This document shows, piece after piece, positions 13,036-25,757 of a stretch of 64,000 bases of DNA. The notes beneath the pieces were generated by a model. The model ran no database searches and was not told the DNA's origin. It worked only from the letters and a program-made list of their open reading frames with translations. The stretch covers positions 40,864,566 to 40,928,565 of the forward strand of contig JBCFYV010011164.1 in assembly GCA_039000515.1 (NCBI GenBank), written 5' to 3'. The translations under genes were made by a program, and so were the position numbers. Within the stretch, counting starts at the first letter, position 1, and every line of letters starts with the position of its first letter. Source of the stretch: Timema cristinae (taxonomy: Eukaryota > Arthropoda > Insecta > Phasmatodea > Timematidae).

Positions 13036-13304
13036 AGTTTGATTTAATATTGTTAAGGGGATTGAAACTTAAAAAAAAGATTTCCAGATTGATACCAATT
13101 CACTAACTTGAAAGAAACAGCTATTTTGTGGGAAACTTTTGTAGTTAAATTTAATGACAACCAACATGATAAATTTCTTTGGTAACTTAGTTATTTATAC
13201 ATAGATTGTATTTTCCTTTTTCATCCCCCGCAGCTTATTACCTGTCCAGGCTACTCATAGGTGGCAGGGTATGGATGAGAAAGATATAATCCAAAGGAAA
13301 TGTA

Positions 13305-13440
13305 CACACACATGTATGGAGGGCAAGTGCGCAACTTGTTAGTAAAAACTCTGAGTAAGCCTAGCTGGGATTTGAGCCCTAATTTCGCTATCACTGTCAA
13401 TTTAATTCATTGCAAGTGATGCCTTAGACCAGAGACAGGA
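13305..13440 (-). mobile_element. SINE family A fragment, strongly decayed
   Basis: A recognisable family A body (TGTATGGAGGGCAAGTG) and head remain. Many substitutions indicate an old copy. Confidence 0.65.
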
Positions 13441-14971
13441 AAATATGTCACCAATAGTCACAAGTGGCGAATTTAAGTTTGCTAGCTCTCACGATAAAAT
13501 AAACTTTTTTCCTGGTAGCGTGTGTTGGTTGTAACTTTATTTCCTTTATATAATTAGAACAAAATTAGGCTTGACATGAAGCGGCAACTCTATGTAAACT
13601 GGACAAAAATAACTATCTAAAAATTCAAATCACATTTTGCCGATTTCAATTATCTCAAATTGGAATTTAAATTCTTGTATGATTCATTCCACTTTGATAA
13701 TAATACCAATTCAAGCAAAAAAAAAAAAGTCTGCCCTGCTGTCTTTAGACAAGCGTGAGCTTGAAGATGATTTACTTTTTCTTCACGGTCTGGAACACTT
13801 GGGAATTTACCAGAACTCTTCAATCCCAGATATGTGGAACTCTATTCTGACTGACAACAAATAACTTTGAAATTGGTTGTTGCAAAATTCTTGTTCATGT
13901 TTGTACCAATGTAAATATGTGAATCGAGGTACTCTACGATGTGAGTCATCAAGTCAAAATACAGATCCATATTATTTATGTAAATTTGATGGTGGAGATA
14001 AGATGTGCTTTAAATTATACATTCAACCAATGTTATTTAAAACTTGTCAGACAAAAGGAATGTCAAATTCTGCATTAAATTATATTACATTTTTAATTTG
14101 AGCAATTTTCAACATTTGCATCAGAGGCACTTGTGAGTAATCGAAATGTACATATTTTGATTAAACTTGTTCAAACAATGTGATGTTTTAAATGTTTGAA
14201 TGAGCAACCTGGTTTCTCAATTTTTACTTCTAATTCACCTAACTTGTGACTACATTTAAAAATTTGTGACCAGTTCTGCTTTAAGACCAAATTTTGACTA
14301 TCAGTCCAGAAAACTGATATTTTCCTTTAAGCTAAGTTCAAATTGATTTAAAAACACGTGTACATTATGCTAATTTGTAGGCTGCTTCTTTTTACAAGAT
14401 TAACTAATTTTATATCTTAAACTAAATCTATCATATTTATTAAAACCTATTACTTTTTTTAATTTTAAACTTCAATGCTACATCCTTTATTTATCTTTCT
14501 ATTTTTAGAATGACTTTTATATCTAGGTTAAATGACCAGCCTTCACATCCGGGACCTATTTTTAGAATTACCTAATTTTGCTCCAAGTTCTATTTTTAGA
14601 ATGACCTAAAAGTAGGCCATGGAAGTTATATTTTAAACAAATTTTGAAATAATTGTACCTTTGGTAGATTTAAAAATGTCACCCCTTTGATCAATAAATG
14701 TTGATGAGCTCTGAATTTAACAATCCAAAATATAATTTAAAATGACGAAAGTCTTTTGAGTCACTGCCATCTTAGGTAGAAAGTGTTTTGATTTAAATAT
14801 ATATTTGCAAATTAATAGGATGTGCAAAAAAATGTGTCTAGGCCAGGCTTATTGGGGATTAAATAAATATGGTCTTTTGTTTTCAAAAATAACTTATATT
14901 TGGTAACAAAACATTATTTACATACACACATATTTTAAAAAATGCATTCCAAAATAACATTTCTCAAGAGA

Positions 14972-16530
14972 GTTGTAGAAGAATGAACCATAAATAAATA
15001 CATAATTAAAAACACTTCAGTTCTTCAATGTGATACATCATCTTCCTCTAAGTGCATTATGCGAGTTATGTATGATTAAATAAATATGATAGTGTTATAG
15101 AAAAATGCAGCACAAATAAAAGTAAAAACACTAACACTAAAGTTTCAGGCGGAGCTCAGGCTCGAAAGATTTATGGACTCACAATTTCAAACTCTTTGAA
15201 AAGTTTCTTTCTTAACCTTACATTGTGTGTCTGGCGATCAAGGACTAATTTTTTACTCTTCTTTCTACTTATTGGGAAGTGTTTAATGCCTATAAAGTTT
15301 GAGGATTTGGGGTTGGAGAATAACCTAGCAAAGAGAGTATTGTGCAGCAAATGGACATTGAAATGTCAAGGTTAGCAACTGAATTAGCTTCTTTTGTTAA
15401 TGAAAGGAAAAGTATGAGGCTTGTGTAATAGAATATATAGAAAGGTATCTCTCTGTAGGGATTTTAGAGCTTAGTGAAAGATGATATCAACTATACCTTA
15501 ATGTGAAAGTGTACTATGTTCATTATTAAAAATCATTAATGCTGTAATTCAGCGGTTCCCAAACTGTGGTGCATACAACTATCCCCAATAGCACGCCAGT
15601 AGAAACCAAACAAAACATGCAAATTAAAGTCAGAAAAAAAAAGAGGTCTCATTAAATCTTATAAAGATATTTGGACCAAGTTTAACCCAAAGTAAAACAG
15701 GTTTGAACAGCAGTTAAGGGGTGGCAACACTGATTCAAACTCAGACAGGCGCATAAGTCTGTGTTATATACCTGGCCAGAGTTAAAAAATGTACCTTAGT
15801 AGTAAATATTCAACATTATCTTGATGTTACTCCAAATTACAGAAATTGTTGTCAAGGTACAACATTCAAAAAGTTTGGGAACCATTGCTTTAGTTTATCT
15901 CTTTGATAATAGGAGGCCAGCACCAAGTGAACAGCTGTACTCTATAGGACTATATGAACAGGATTTTTTTTTTTTTTAATATTGCCAACTCTTTACATCC
16001 AAACATATTTTCATGAATGCTTATTTTAAAAATTTCATTAAGAACATTATAGTTAATCATAGTTAATATTTTAAAAACATAATCCAATAATTTTATAAGG
16101 ACTTTTTTTTATTATCATTTAAAAATTAGCAATTTTAGATTTTAAAACGTTTCTTTTAAATTTAAGTCTCAATTAATTTAAAAAAAAAAACTTACTACGA
16201 ATTTGGTGTTTATTCACATCATTAAGTTTTAAAATTATGTATATTTATCCAACTTAAGCTCAACCCGACTTGATACTCAGGAAATTTATAAGAAACTCAC
16301 CCAAGATTGACTCGATTCAAAAAACTTGAGATCGCAGGCCCCAAATTAACATGCATTTACAAACACTTGTATCTTTCTCAAGGAGTAAGTAATAAGAGTA
16401 TAATAGTCTATAACAATACATTACCTCCTGATAAAGATGTCATGTCACATCAAAAAATCGAAGTGTTTGTAAATATGTGTTAGAGTTTTTACTTTTATTT
16501 GTGCTCCATTTTTATACAATTCTATAAAAA
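14972..16530. repeat. Inverted-repeat cluster with a MITE inside
   Basis: A segment containing GCACAAATAAAAGTAAAAAC near 15,111 returns inverted near 16,475-16,500, and an AACACTTC...GATG segment near 15,014 returns inverted near 16,440-16,470. On the left side the same block appears twice in tandem (about 14,972 and 15,098). A further inverted pair of CATTTACAAACACTT occurs within 16,350-16,480. The arms are imperfect. The whole may be a decayed DNA transposon of about 1.4 kb, into which a hAT MITE (15,550-15,887) later inserted. Confidence 0.5.
15550..15887. mobile_element. hAT-type MITE, 338 bp
   Basis: The ends are CAGCGGTTCCCAAACTGTG and, inverted, CAATGGTTCCCAAACTTTT, a known hAT terminus style. 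Flanking 8-mers are CTGTAATT (15,542-15,549) and CTTTAGTT (15,888-15,895), matching at 6 of 8 positions. There is no open reading frame. It is related in its ends to the element at 39,324. Confidence 0.85.
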
Positions 16531-17558
16531 AAATTAAATCGCATATTATAATTTGCTTAGTGTGCTTTATTTCATACACATTATTCTCAAAAAGATGTAA
16601 ATTTGTAAGTTATTGTCAAGTTTGAGGACAATGAATGGGTATACAATTTATATGAAACAAATACACATAAATAGTGGCAGCTATAGGAGCTAAATTCTCA
16701 ATCCAAAAAGTATTTTCTAAAACGTTTTCACTATTTTTAAACAGCCAATCATCTTATTTTAAAGTGATTATGTAAAAAGTCATATATTATCCATTTAGCT
16801 AGATCCTGTCAGGCTTATAAGTTTAGTTATCACATTTAGATGAACTATTGAGGCTATGCATATAATTTGTATACTTTGAAATATAAACTACACTTTTCTA
16901 AGTGGTAAAAGATAGATTTGTTTATATAAAGACTTTAAGGCAAATCGTTGGCTACCAAACACGAACAAACAAAAGTGTTTAATACAAATATGTTTTGTTT
17001 CATTACAAATCCATGAGCCAATTTGCAGAGCTAAAGCAAATATTCTATAATATTTCTGGATAAAGTAGGATACTTTGGGATGCCTCTATAGCTGCTAGAG
17101 AGCAGTTTTATTTCAAGTATTTTGTTTCAAATACAATGTATTTGTTGCAATACAATGGCATCATTAGAATGAAAGATTTAAGGTATGCTTTTAATCAATA
17201 AGGATATCTTAATATTAGGCTATTACTTTTACCACACACTTATTATCTTGTTTGGCGTTACCTTCATTTATCATTGGTGACAATGTACCACCAGAAAACA
17301 GTGCTAAGCCATGTATAAAAGTTTATCTGATTGTTGTTAGTATAAAACCAGTTTGGTGTTGTTCAAACTGCTTGTGTTCCTTCAAAGTCACAAATAAGAC
17401 TTGAAGACTACACATTTTGAAATATTTTATAGTAGTATGTACCTGAGCTAATCCTTCTATGGGGGCTTAGATTTAGAAATGGAGAATGTTGGGGGAGGGT
17501 GTATTTAGACACCCCTATCCCTAAAAAGGTTTAACGCCACTGTAACAATATGACAACA
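16531..17558. other. AT-rich stretch without gene
   Basis: I see no exon, RNA gene or clear repeat on either strand. Confidence 0.6.
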
Positions 17559-17566
17559 AATTAAAT

Positions 17567-18574
17567 TAGGACTGAGCTGAACATGCCAACACTGATTATT
17601 TGTTGCGGATTAGGTCGATCACCAATGCCGATCATTTGGTTTATTCTACTTTAATATTACAAAGATCTTATTAATACTAAAAAATCAAATGTTCATGTGG
17701 GCCATTTATATTTTGTTCGGTATATAAAAGTTTAAAAAAATCAAGAGTTAATTTAAATATAATTCCCTTTATCGTTGGTCCTACCAAATTTTAAATATAG
17801 CTAGTTTCTGTCAAATTGACTACACTTCTTTTCAGTTAAGTGTGTGATAGTTTTATTTAGGAATTTTATTTCAAAATTTGTGCATAGAATATCATTTCAA
17901 ATTTATTAATTTTAGAGTAAAACCAGAACAAAAAAAATAATTATTTTGTTCATAAAATTAGTTGGAACTTAAATAGAAGCCTCCGATAGTTCCTTAGATT
18001 TAACTTCTCTTGACTCTTCCCCAATTTTAATTTCCCTTTAATATCAAATAGTTTTGTCTTCCCCTTTTAACTTTGCTTGACTCTTCCACAAGTTTAATAT
18101 CCCTTGAATCTACCCAAATTTTGGCTTCCCTTGAATTTTCCCCAGTTGTACCATTTCTTGAATTTTATCTCTTGGTCCAGGTCTTTTTGCTAGATGACTT
18201 TGTGTATGACCTTGAAACGATATTACCTCCCTACCCACAACTGTTGGATTTACAGCTTCTCTCTCACTCAATGACCTTTCTATTCTCAACATATCCTCTC
18301 CCGCCTCCCTTTTCTTGTCCTCTTGCTATTGATGAAAGAAGTAACTGTTTACTCAATCATTAACAGCCACCCCACACCACCTTTATAGCAATATAACAAA
18401 AGACAAGACTGGCTGCCAAGAGCTTAACAATAATGAGTCACTAGTACTCGACACATGCAGGTCTGTTATCAAAAGATAGGCTTTAATAATTGGTGAGCAA
18501 AATGCCAGAGGCTTACTGATTGTGCCATAATCAGCTGATGATCATATTAATTAATCGGCATCGACCCAGTCCTA
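17567..18574. mobile_element. Non-autonomous hAT-like element, 1.0 kb
   Basis: The ends are TAGGACTGAGC and, inverted, TAGGACTGGGTCGATGCCGA. The flanks carry a perfect 8-bp duplication AATTAAAT (17,559-17,566 and 18,575-18,582), as expected for hAT insertion. Internally there is CAATGCCGATCATTTGGTTT, which recurs in the element at 23,466, and a pyrimidine-rich tandem stretch (18,000-18,170) built on CTTCCCTTGAAT/CTTGACTCTTCC-like units. A 96-codon open frame over that stretch is a product of the repeat, not a gene. Confidence 0.85.
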
Positions 18575-18582
18575 AATTAAAT

Positions 18583-20004
18583 TTAAAGAATCATCTTAAT
18601 TCAATACATTTGATGTTAATGTTTATTAAATAAGACAGTATGGCCACATATAAATGTTGCATGTAAGTAAACTATATCAGCAATTTGAAGCCTGCCTGCC
18701 CGTGTTAAGGAACAAAGGATGGGAGAGAGAAATTAGGAAAGTGAGGATGGGAAAAGACCACAAGGGAGGTCAAGAAAGAGAAGGGAGGAGCAGATAACAG
18801 AAAGTGTGTAAATGAGAGGTGAATAATGGAAGCAATAAAGTAGGAAGAATGGTAGAAGACTAGAGGAAGATGGAGGGAGGCATTTTACAAAACTGACCCA
18901 TCCATAGGTTGGAAACAGTTGTTGATGTTGTTGTTGATATTTTTATCATTGAAATGTCTTTAAATTTCTCTCTTAAAGACATTGAAGTAAAATAAACCAA
19001 AGACATGTATTTTAGTTTTAACAAAATGATTGTCAAAATTGTTTCTCAAATCCCTCATAAATAAAAAATAAATCACAATTATAAGTTTAGGTCTTTCTTT
19101 AAAGTTTAAATAAAAGATTGTAATACTGGAATAAATAAAAGTTAACACTTAAAAAAAAGAAGTAAGGTTTGTTGTGGACAATGTGTTTTAATTTCTAAAC
19201 AAATAAAATATAAGAAAAATGATTAAGCAAAAGCACAAAACGCATACTATAATAATCTACAAACAGAAATGATCACAGCTGTATGCTTATCATTGGACTA
19301 AATTATTTGACAATCATTCCAAAATCTGAGTTCTACCTACTTTAAAGAAAAACAAACACACTTTGGTGTGTCTTTCATCTTCACCATTAACAATTAGAGA
19401 TAGTTCACTTGGATTAAAGTGGGAATCTTAAGATGGTTACAGAAAAGTGTCAAGCTTTATGCAGAACTAGACTGCTTTAAATCAATATTTTATTGGAAGA
19501 CCAGATCAGACAATTTACAAAAACATTTGAATGTGAAACTTTAATAGCTATACTATATATTATTTTTGCCTGTTAATGGTGAAGATAAGAGACACACTAA
19601 ACATACACAGTAAATACAAACATTGCTGCAAATTTAATTTTACATCCATATGCTACAATCAATATCACAATTATTAACTTTAAGTAAGTATATTTCCCTT
19701 TGATTCGAGTTTGAATAAGACATCAAGTTTTAGTCAAGTTTAATATTGTAGAACAATATTTGTACTGCAAGTATTTCAAATTGAATGTTTGTACAGAGTA
19801 CAAATTAATCAGAAAAACAAAATATTTTTACCCAGTTTTACAACTTGAATTTTTTAAGGTAGGTTTCTATAAAGTGAATCACATTAATTAAACTTGTAAT
19901 TCATGGAATATGGTACAGGAAAAAGTGATAGAAATAAATAAAAGAGTATTTATTTATTGGTTTCTATCACTCTTTCCTGTACCTTCTTCTATATATACAA
20001 AATA
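18583..20004. other. Gene-free, purine-rich patch
   Basis: 18,715-18,890 is a GA-rich strand-asymmetric patch and the rest is AT-rich. I see no exon or clear mobile-element end. Confidence 0.5.
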
Positions 20005-22851
20005 CATAGGTGCTGGAACTGGGAGCCATGAGTATATTGCCCCCCTGCTTTTTAATAGGGTGGGCAAAGGGGGAGGATTGATTGGACTAATTCTTTCTTT
20101 TATAATTGGCTTTCAACTTTTTTTTAATACAGAATATCAAAATACATTAAAGTCCTTTTGAGGTTAGATAAAAGTTAAAAGTAAAGCAATGAAAAAGAGA
20201 AATGAAAAAAATAATTGGTCCCAGCCTTAGGTTTTGTGAACAAACTATTTAGAGAGCAATTTACACTGATAAGTTTAAATCAATTACATTAGTTCTTCAC
20301 ATGACCAATAGATGTGTCACCTATAGTTCATGCACAGTCAGTGTCCATGTTAGACAATAACATTTTTGTGATATGTGTATTGATTAGCCTGTGCTATGAG
20401 ACCATGTAATATGTTTATAGATATAGAGATTAGCTGATTTATTTTTAGTGTGAAAACAATATAAGTTTGTTAATGCTTAAAACAGTGTTGTTAAAACCAA
20501 TTTCAAAGTCTCAGAACTCATTTGTTTAAGTGAAGATTAATAATTGAGAAAACCAAGAGAAAAATGAACAGGACTCCAACCACAATTAGTGTGACCCAAT
20601 TTAAAAAAAAATATATATTTTAAGAGAATTAAAGTGAATTCAGAAGGTAACCAAAACAATTCTCCCTATCACAGTATGTTAGGCGTTAATAAATTTCGTA
20701 CTTGAAGAGAGTTTAAACCCTAAAAAAGGTTGTAAAGAATAAAGAGTGCTTCAAAGTTTCTGAAATAGTTTTAAAAAATTTGAACAACTAAGTTTTTTGT
20801 CCAGGTTGAAATAGATATATGTGGGTTTTAAGGCTATGAGTATTGTTAATTTTTTTTATATCAATGTGTAGGCGAGATTAATTTACTTTAGTTATTATTT
20901 CTTGATATAAATATTTTTACGGACTGTATTATATTTTGTCAAATTTACTGATAATTTCTATTACAGTTTCTCTAGATCTAGCCGCTGTATTGTAAGCATA
21001 TAGTGAAATATGTTTAAGGGGCTGTAAGCCTTGTTATCGTCTCTTCCTACCAGTCAACATAAATTCAAGATATTGGAAAAACTTATTTACCTTAGGGAAT
21101 AATAATTTTTATATAACAATTGTGTTCTTGTGTTTTACTCTTTCGTATAAAGAAAAAGTATTGTAATCGTTAAAATTTTCAACCTCGAAATCATGTGTTC
21201 TTAAAATTTTGTGACCCCAAATCTTTCTTTCACTGGTGCACTTTTTCCAATTGAATATGAAGATATTGCATATTTTGTTGAAAAGCCACATCAATCTTCA
21301 AGGATCAATGCAGAAGAAAATATGATATAAAAAATCCTTGGTACAAAGATCATCCCTGGCTTAATCATAATATAAAGCATGAAAAAGTGTTTTGCCTATT
21401 TTGTGTACAAACTCTGAAGACCAAACTTATTGATTATCAATCAAATCAAGCAGTATGTAGTGTTTGCCCAAATTGTTAACGTGCACAATTTGACTAGTGC
21501 TGGACCAAGCCTGTTGTGTCCAACTTGTTGGACTGTATGAGAGGCGTCATTAGCTGGTGTTATAAACCTATATCAGCTGTACTAGATTTTCTAGAAACTT
21601 TGGCTTGTGAGAATAGTGAGCTCTAAGCCAAGCAAACTTTGTGATCAGATTTCAAAAGGGAGTGTGTTTATTGGAATACAGATATGTCATAGAGTCTTTT
21701 CATTGACTGAGAATCTCAATACTATTCTACAAAGTAGAACACAGACCATAGTTGGCGCAAAAAAAAAAAAAAAAAAGAAGCTGTAAATAAGGTACTGAAA
21801 TGTCTAAAAAGCAAGAGATCAGATATTGCATTTGAGAGTATTTAGGATGAGGTTGAAAAAATAAAGTGAAATAATGGACCATTCAGAAAGAGAAAACCTC
21901 CAAAAAGGTTAGAACAGAACCAAAGACCTGCTTCTATTCACAATTTTTAATCAGCTAAAGCATACTACAGCAAAAATGTATTATGAGTTTCTAGACAACA
22001 TTATGAATGAAATAAAGGTTTGAACAGCTTCGATTTGAACAATACCTTCATTTGGAAAAGAGTTTGCTGTTAGTTCCAGCATCATGGGATGAACACATCT
22101 TAAATACTATCTTATATTTGATTTTGGAATTTATGAGGCAAATCTTAAAAGAGAAAAGGAATTTATTGAACAATTAATTCAAACTCCAAGCAATGTTGAA
22201 GACTTTGAAAATAAATTCAAAGGGACTATTTCCTGAATTGTGTATCCACCTAAGATTATTATTGGTGATCCCTGCTACATCTGCAACAGCTGAAAGATCA
22301 TTTTCAATGCTTCGCAGAGTAAAACATACCTCCCAACAACCATCACACAAACACGTTTAAATCATGTATGTGGTATTAACACCCAGAATTAGTTGATAAT
22401 GTTGATATAGTCAAAATAATTAATTATTTATTAGCACTAATTCTTTCAGGTGTCAAGTGTTTGGAAAAGTGGCTTGACTTTTATATCTGTACTCACCAAA
22501 CTAACTCTTTATTTTGTGTGTAACACCCAAATTTAAAAATTGCATTGTTCTATCTAAATTTTAATCAAACACTATTTGAAAATTTTTGTCAAACCATCAA
22601 TATTATGTTTTCAAACTATTAAATTCTACAGCATAACTGTATTTAATTTTTTTTAATGTACATTGTTCTCCCAGACATTGCTTCCACAACCAACAATTTT
22701 TTTACTCAACCTAGCTTAACCTGGGCATAACGCCATTTTAGCCCCCCTAACCATTGTGTTTTTTACTCAACCTAACTTAACTAGGACATAACATAATTTT
22801 TCACTCCCATCCCTTGCTCATCCCCCAACAAAAAAGGTTCCGGCGCCCATG
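20005..22851 (+). mobile_element. hAT transposon, TTF/ZMYM type, decayed, with target duplication
   Basis: The ends are CATAGGTGCTGGAAC (20,005-20,019) and, inverted, CATGGGCGCCGGAAC (22,837-22,851). They are flanked by ACAAAATA and ACCAAATA, an 8-bp duplication with one change. The coding relic inside reads on the plus strand (see 21,317-22,400). Size, ends and protein fit the hAT lineage related to ZMYM1-like host proteins. Many stops and frameshifts make it inactive. Confidence 0.88.
21317..22400 (+). pseudogene. hAT transposase relic (TTF zinc finger to dimerisation domain)
   Basis: Recognisable pieces occur in the expected order but in different frames. Near 21,317 is KNPWYKDHPWLNH followed by EKVFCLFC, a TTF-type zinc finger. 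Near 21,800 is KCLKSKRSDIAFES and near 21,880 GPFRKRKPPKRLEQ, as in ZMYM1-like transposases. Near 22,245 is LRLLLVIPATSATAERSFSM then LRRVKTYL, the hAT C-terminal dimerisation motif. The catalytic middle is not readable, and an A18 run at 21,760 interrupts it. In life the protein would cut and paste the element; here nothing intact can be made. Confidence 0.85.
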
Positions 22852-22859
22852 ACCAAATA

Positions 22860-23465
22860 TACCTTGAAAAGTGAGTAGAGCTTTACCTATATGAGATAAA
22901 TAGATTGAACTTGAAAATTTTGAGTAAGTTTTCTAGTTAAGTTCAAACAACTAATACAACTTGACTAAAATTTCAATTTTTTAGTACTTGCATTACCCTA
23001 CATTTAAGAAAAATTGTTGGGCTTGTGTGAGGAACCAGAACTGCGAGCTAAGTGATAACGTGCAATTTGCACATCTCTTTATTTGATTTGAATTAAATTT
23101 TGGCCCTCTTTAATTGTTCTGAATTATTTATTGGCTTTTGTCCAATTCACAATTAATTTCCCTGCCTTTAGTTCCTCTCATCCATACACTCAAAGATAAA
23201 ACTATCTTGGACTCTTAACTTCTTTACTAGACAAGAAATGTAAAATATATAACTATATTTTCTATTATTAACTAAGATTGTATATCACAAATATAATTTG
23301 TCATGAAAATAAGTAATATCATAGGGGTATTAAGTTGCACCCTGTTTTTATTCAATATCTATTATTGTGTAGTAAAATATATAGTAAAAAAAAATACATT
23401 TTAACAATGGGTAACTTGAACACTGTGTTCACTACACATAACACATGGTTAAAAATGGAAGACAG
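22860..23465. other. Gene-free AT-rich stretch
   Basis: I see no exon, repeat end or RNA gene here. Confidence 0.55.
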
Positions 23466-25373
23466 TTGGGCTGGGCCAATCAGCCCATTTGCTGATCTTA
23501 TCAATCACCAATGCCAATCATTTGATTTATTTTATTTACAATATTACAAAGGTAAAAGGTAATATGCAAAATTAAACACTTACATTTGTTTAATATAAAC
23601 AATATTGTGTTCATTAAATTTATAGTGAAAACAACATTAATAAACATACAAAATAATCATAATAAAAACTTAAAACATGTTGTGGTAACTATTTGAAAAA
23701 AGTGGGAGTAGAAAGTACAATGTAGATAAGTGTTTTAGACCTCTTTGATATACATCCAAAATACTCAACTGTGAGCATAAATAATTATTAATAATTTATA
23801 ATAATTCTTTAAAACTAGCACAAAGTTATTCAAAGGCTAAGATTATCTTTATTCGTTATCATCTTTAACATGATGAGTAGCTATTATTATTAATTATATT
23901 TTAAATAATATACTTAAACTAAAAAAGTGATAGATGACAATTTTTTTTAAAGTCATCAAATTTTGACATCAATCAATATTTATAAAATAGGTTGCTGTCC
24001 TCAGCCTCTAATCATTTTATTTATTATCTGCAGGACTCCTGCTCCCCACTTTAGCCCCAGAGCCATACGTCTTACCCCACTGTTCATCCTCTGAGGATTA
24101 AGGGTCACAAACCCAAGCAACTCCCTCTTTGTGGCTGCTCAGCTTGAAACCAACACTAAACGACCAACTACCCCTTTTGCAACAGCTCAATTACAAACCC
24201 ACACCACCCAAAGTACTCAACAAGGGGGTTTAAGAGAGTGACCGGCCACTCAAATTTTCATGTATTGCCCTGCACTCACCCTGGCAACACTCTCCTCAGC
24301 ATCGGAGAATAAACCAATTGCTAACAATACATATGCTTAACTTCCCTGTGACCTATTTCCTTCTCCGGTTCACCGCGGTCTCACTCGTCAAACTGTAACC
24401 TATTTCCCTCTTTGGTTCACTACAATCTCACGGGCCAAACTGTAACCTATTTCCCCCTTTGGCTCACAGTTATCTCACTTGCCGAGATGTAACCTAATTC
24501 CCCCTCTGGCTCACTGTGGTCTCACTTACTGAGCTGTAACCTATTTCCCCCACTGGCTAAACCCATTATCTCTCGCCGAGCTGCAACCTCATTGCAATCT
24601 CACTCACTGAACTGTAACCTATTTTGCCCTATGGCTCACTGCAATCTCACTTGCTGAGCAGTAACATATTTCCCCCTACGGCTCACTCTAAACTCATTTG
24701 CCGAGCTGTACTTATTTCCCTTTCTGGATAGCTTTGGTCTCATTCACCAAATTGTAACCTGTGTACCTCTCTAGCTAACTGTGATCTCACTTGCCGATCT
24801 GTCTCTTGCTTTACTCGATTAGATCACCATGGTCTCACTTCTCGAGCTCATCAACTAGACCGAACACAACAGTCAAGATGGCTGTGAGTAACTATTAATC
24901 TTTAAGCCATGACCTGGGTGTTGCAAGGTAATTAAGGGGAAAATGTGTTTGGAGCAGCTGAGTAGTTATGAACTAGTGTGAATTAATTTTGGTACTGTCA
25001 CCTCTTAAATTCACCCTCTCATTCATTCACACTTTCTATTTCTCTTACCTGTTGCTCACAAAGTGTGTTGACCTTCAAATATAACCTCTTGCAATATCTC
25101 CCTCACTTGATCTCACTTGCATGCCGCCAATTATAGGTCACCACAGATTGTCTTTTTAAACACTTTTGTATCCCCCCAACCCCCATTCTCTTTTCCACCA
25201 GGCAAATCCCTTCCCTCTCTACAAGGAATAGTGTGAGGGACCATGTTGTTTACTACCCAGCTTAACTGGTGAAGCCACTACCTGACTCATATCTTACACA
25301 ATTCAAAAGATCAGCACAAAAAAAAAATCACTGGTCAATGAATGGATCGGCACTCAATATCGGCCCAGTTTTA
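23466..25373. mobile_element. Putative 1.9-kb DNA transposon carrying a minisatellite
   Basis: The outer sequences TTGGGCTGGGCC and, inverted, TAAAACTGGGCC resemble those of the element at 17,567, and both share the inner block CAATGCCRATCATTTGRTTTAT near the left end. I found no matching target duplication, so the borders and common origin are inferred. The inside is pyrimidine-rich and includes the 47-bp tandem array at 24,346-24,848. There is no open reading frame. Confidence 0.5.
24346..24848. repeat. 47-bp minisatellite, about 11 units
   Basis: Units follow the pattern CTGTAACCTATTTCCCCCTY then GGCTCACTGTGATCTCACTT then GCCGAG, about 47 bases each. They are diverged from one another, and one unit is shortened to about 31 bases. 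The array is not a CRISPR: units are contiguous, with no unique spacers. Confidence 0.85.
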
Positions 25374-25487
25374 GCTATAAGGCAGCCTTGATTTGTCAAG
25401 TGAAAATTAGACTTGATGAGTATGAAATATTTGAGTGAATTTTTTATTTAAAAAAATCTACAAATAAACCAATAATGAAATTCACAT

Positions 25488-25747
25488 CCGCTTCAGTGGC
25501 CGCGTGGTCTAACGTGCTACTCTCGTGTTAGAAGACTAGACTGCCAAAGATGAGGAGATCTGAGTTCGATCGCGGTCAGGTGCACTTAGGGTGGTTTTTT
25601 CCTAAATGGTTTTCCACTTACCCTCCATACAAATGTGAGTACCCTTTCTTTCGATTGAACCTTCCTAATCCCTAACCCATTAGTGTAATTAGTACATATG
25701 TGTATAGACCAAACAGGTAGTAAGACGCGGTGCTAAAAACAATAATT
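25488..25747 (+). mobile_element. SINE family A, complete, with target duplication
   Basis: The head has GGCCGCGTGGTCTAACG (A box) and GAGTTCGATCGC (B box), followed by the usual body and the tail AGTAAGACGCGGTGCTAA. It is flanked by the 10-bp repeat AAATTCACAT at 25,478-25,487 and 25,748-25,757. Confidence 0.93.
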
Positions 25748-25757
25748 AAATTCACAT

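Larger units (their letters stand above)
8743..14970. other. Gene-free stretch with SINE fragments
   Basis: There is no convincing coding exon. It is either an upstream ATAD2-like intron or intergenic. It contains family A SINE pieces (10,290-10,424; 10,520-10,767; 11,649-11,805; 13,305-13,440) and one SINE of a third type (12,744-13,035). Further 5' exons of the ATAD2-like gene, which encode low-complexity sequence in this family, could be hidden here or lie outside the window. Confidence 0.5.

Noticed and set aside
13637..14101. Two consecutive plus-strand open frames (75 and 74 codons)
   Set aside because: No recognisable domain, no splice or start context, and AT-rich composition like the flanks.
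18073..18363. 96-codon plus-strand open frame
   Set aside because: It lies in a pyrimidine-rich tandem stretch inside a hAT-like element, and its leucine/serine/proline content follows from the repeat.
24346..24848. CRISPR-like direct repeats
   Set aside because: The units are contiguous and diverged, with no spacers, in animal DNA; this is a minisatellite.
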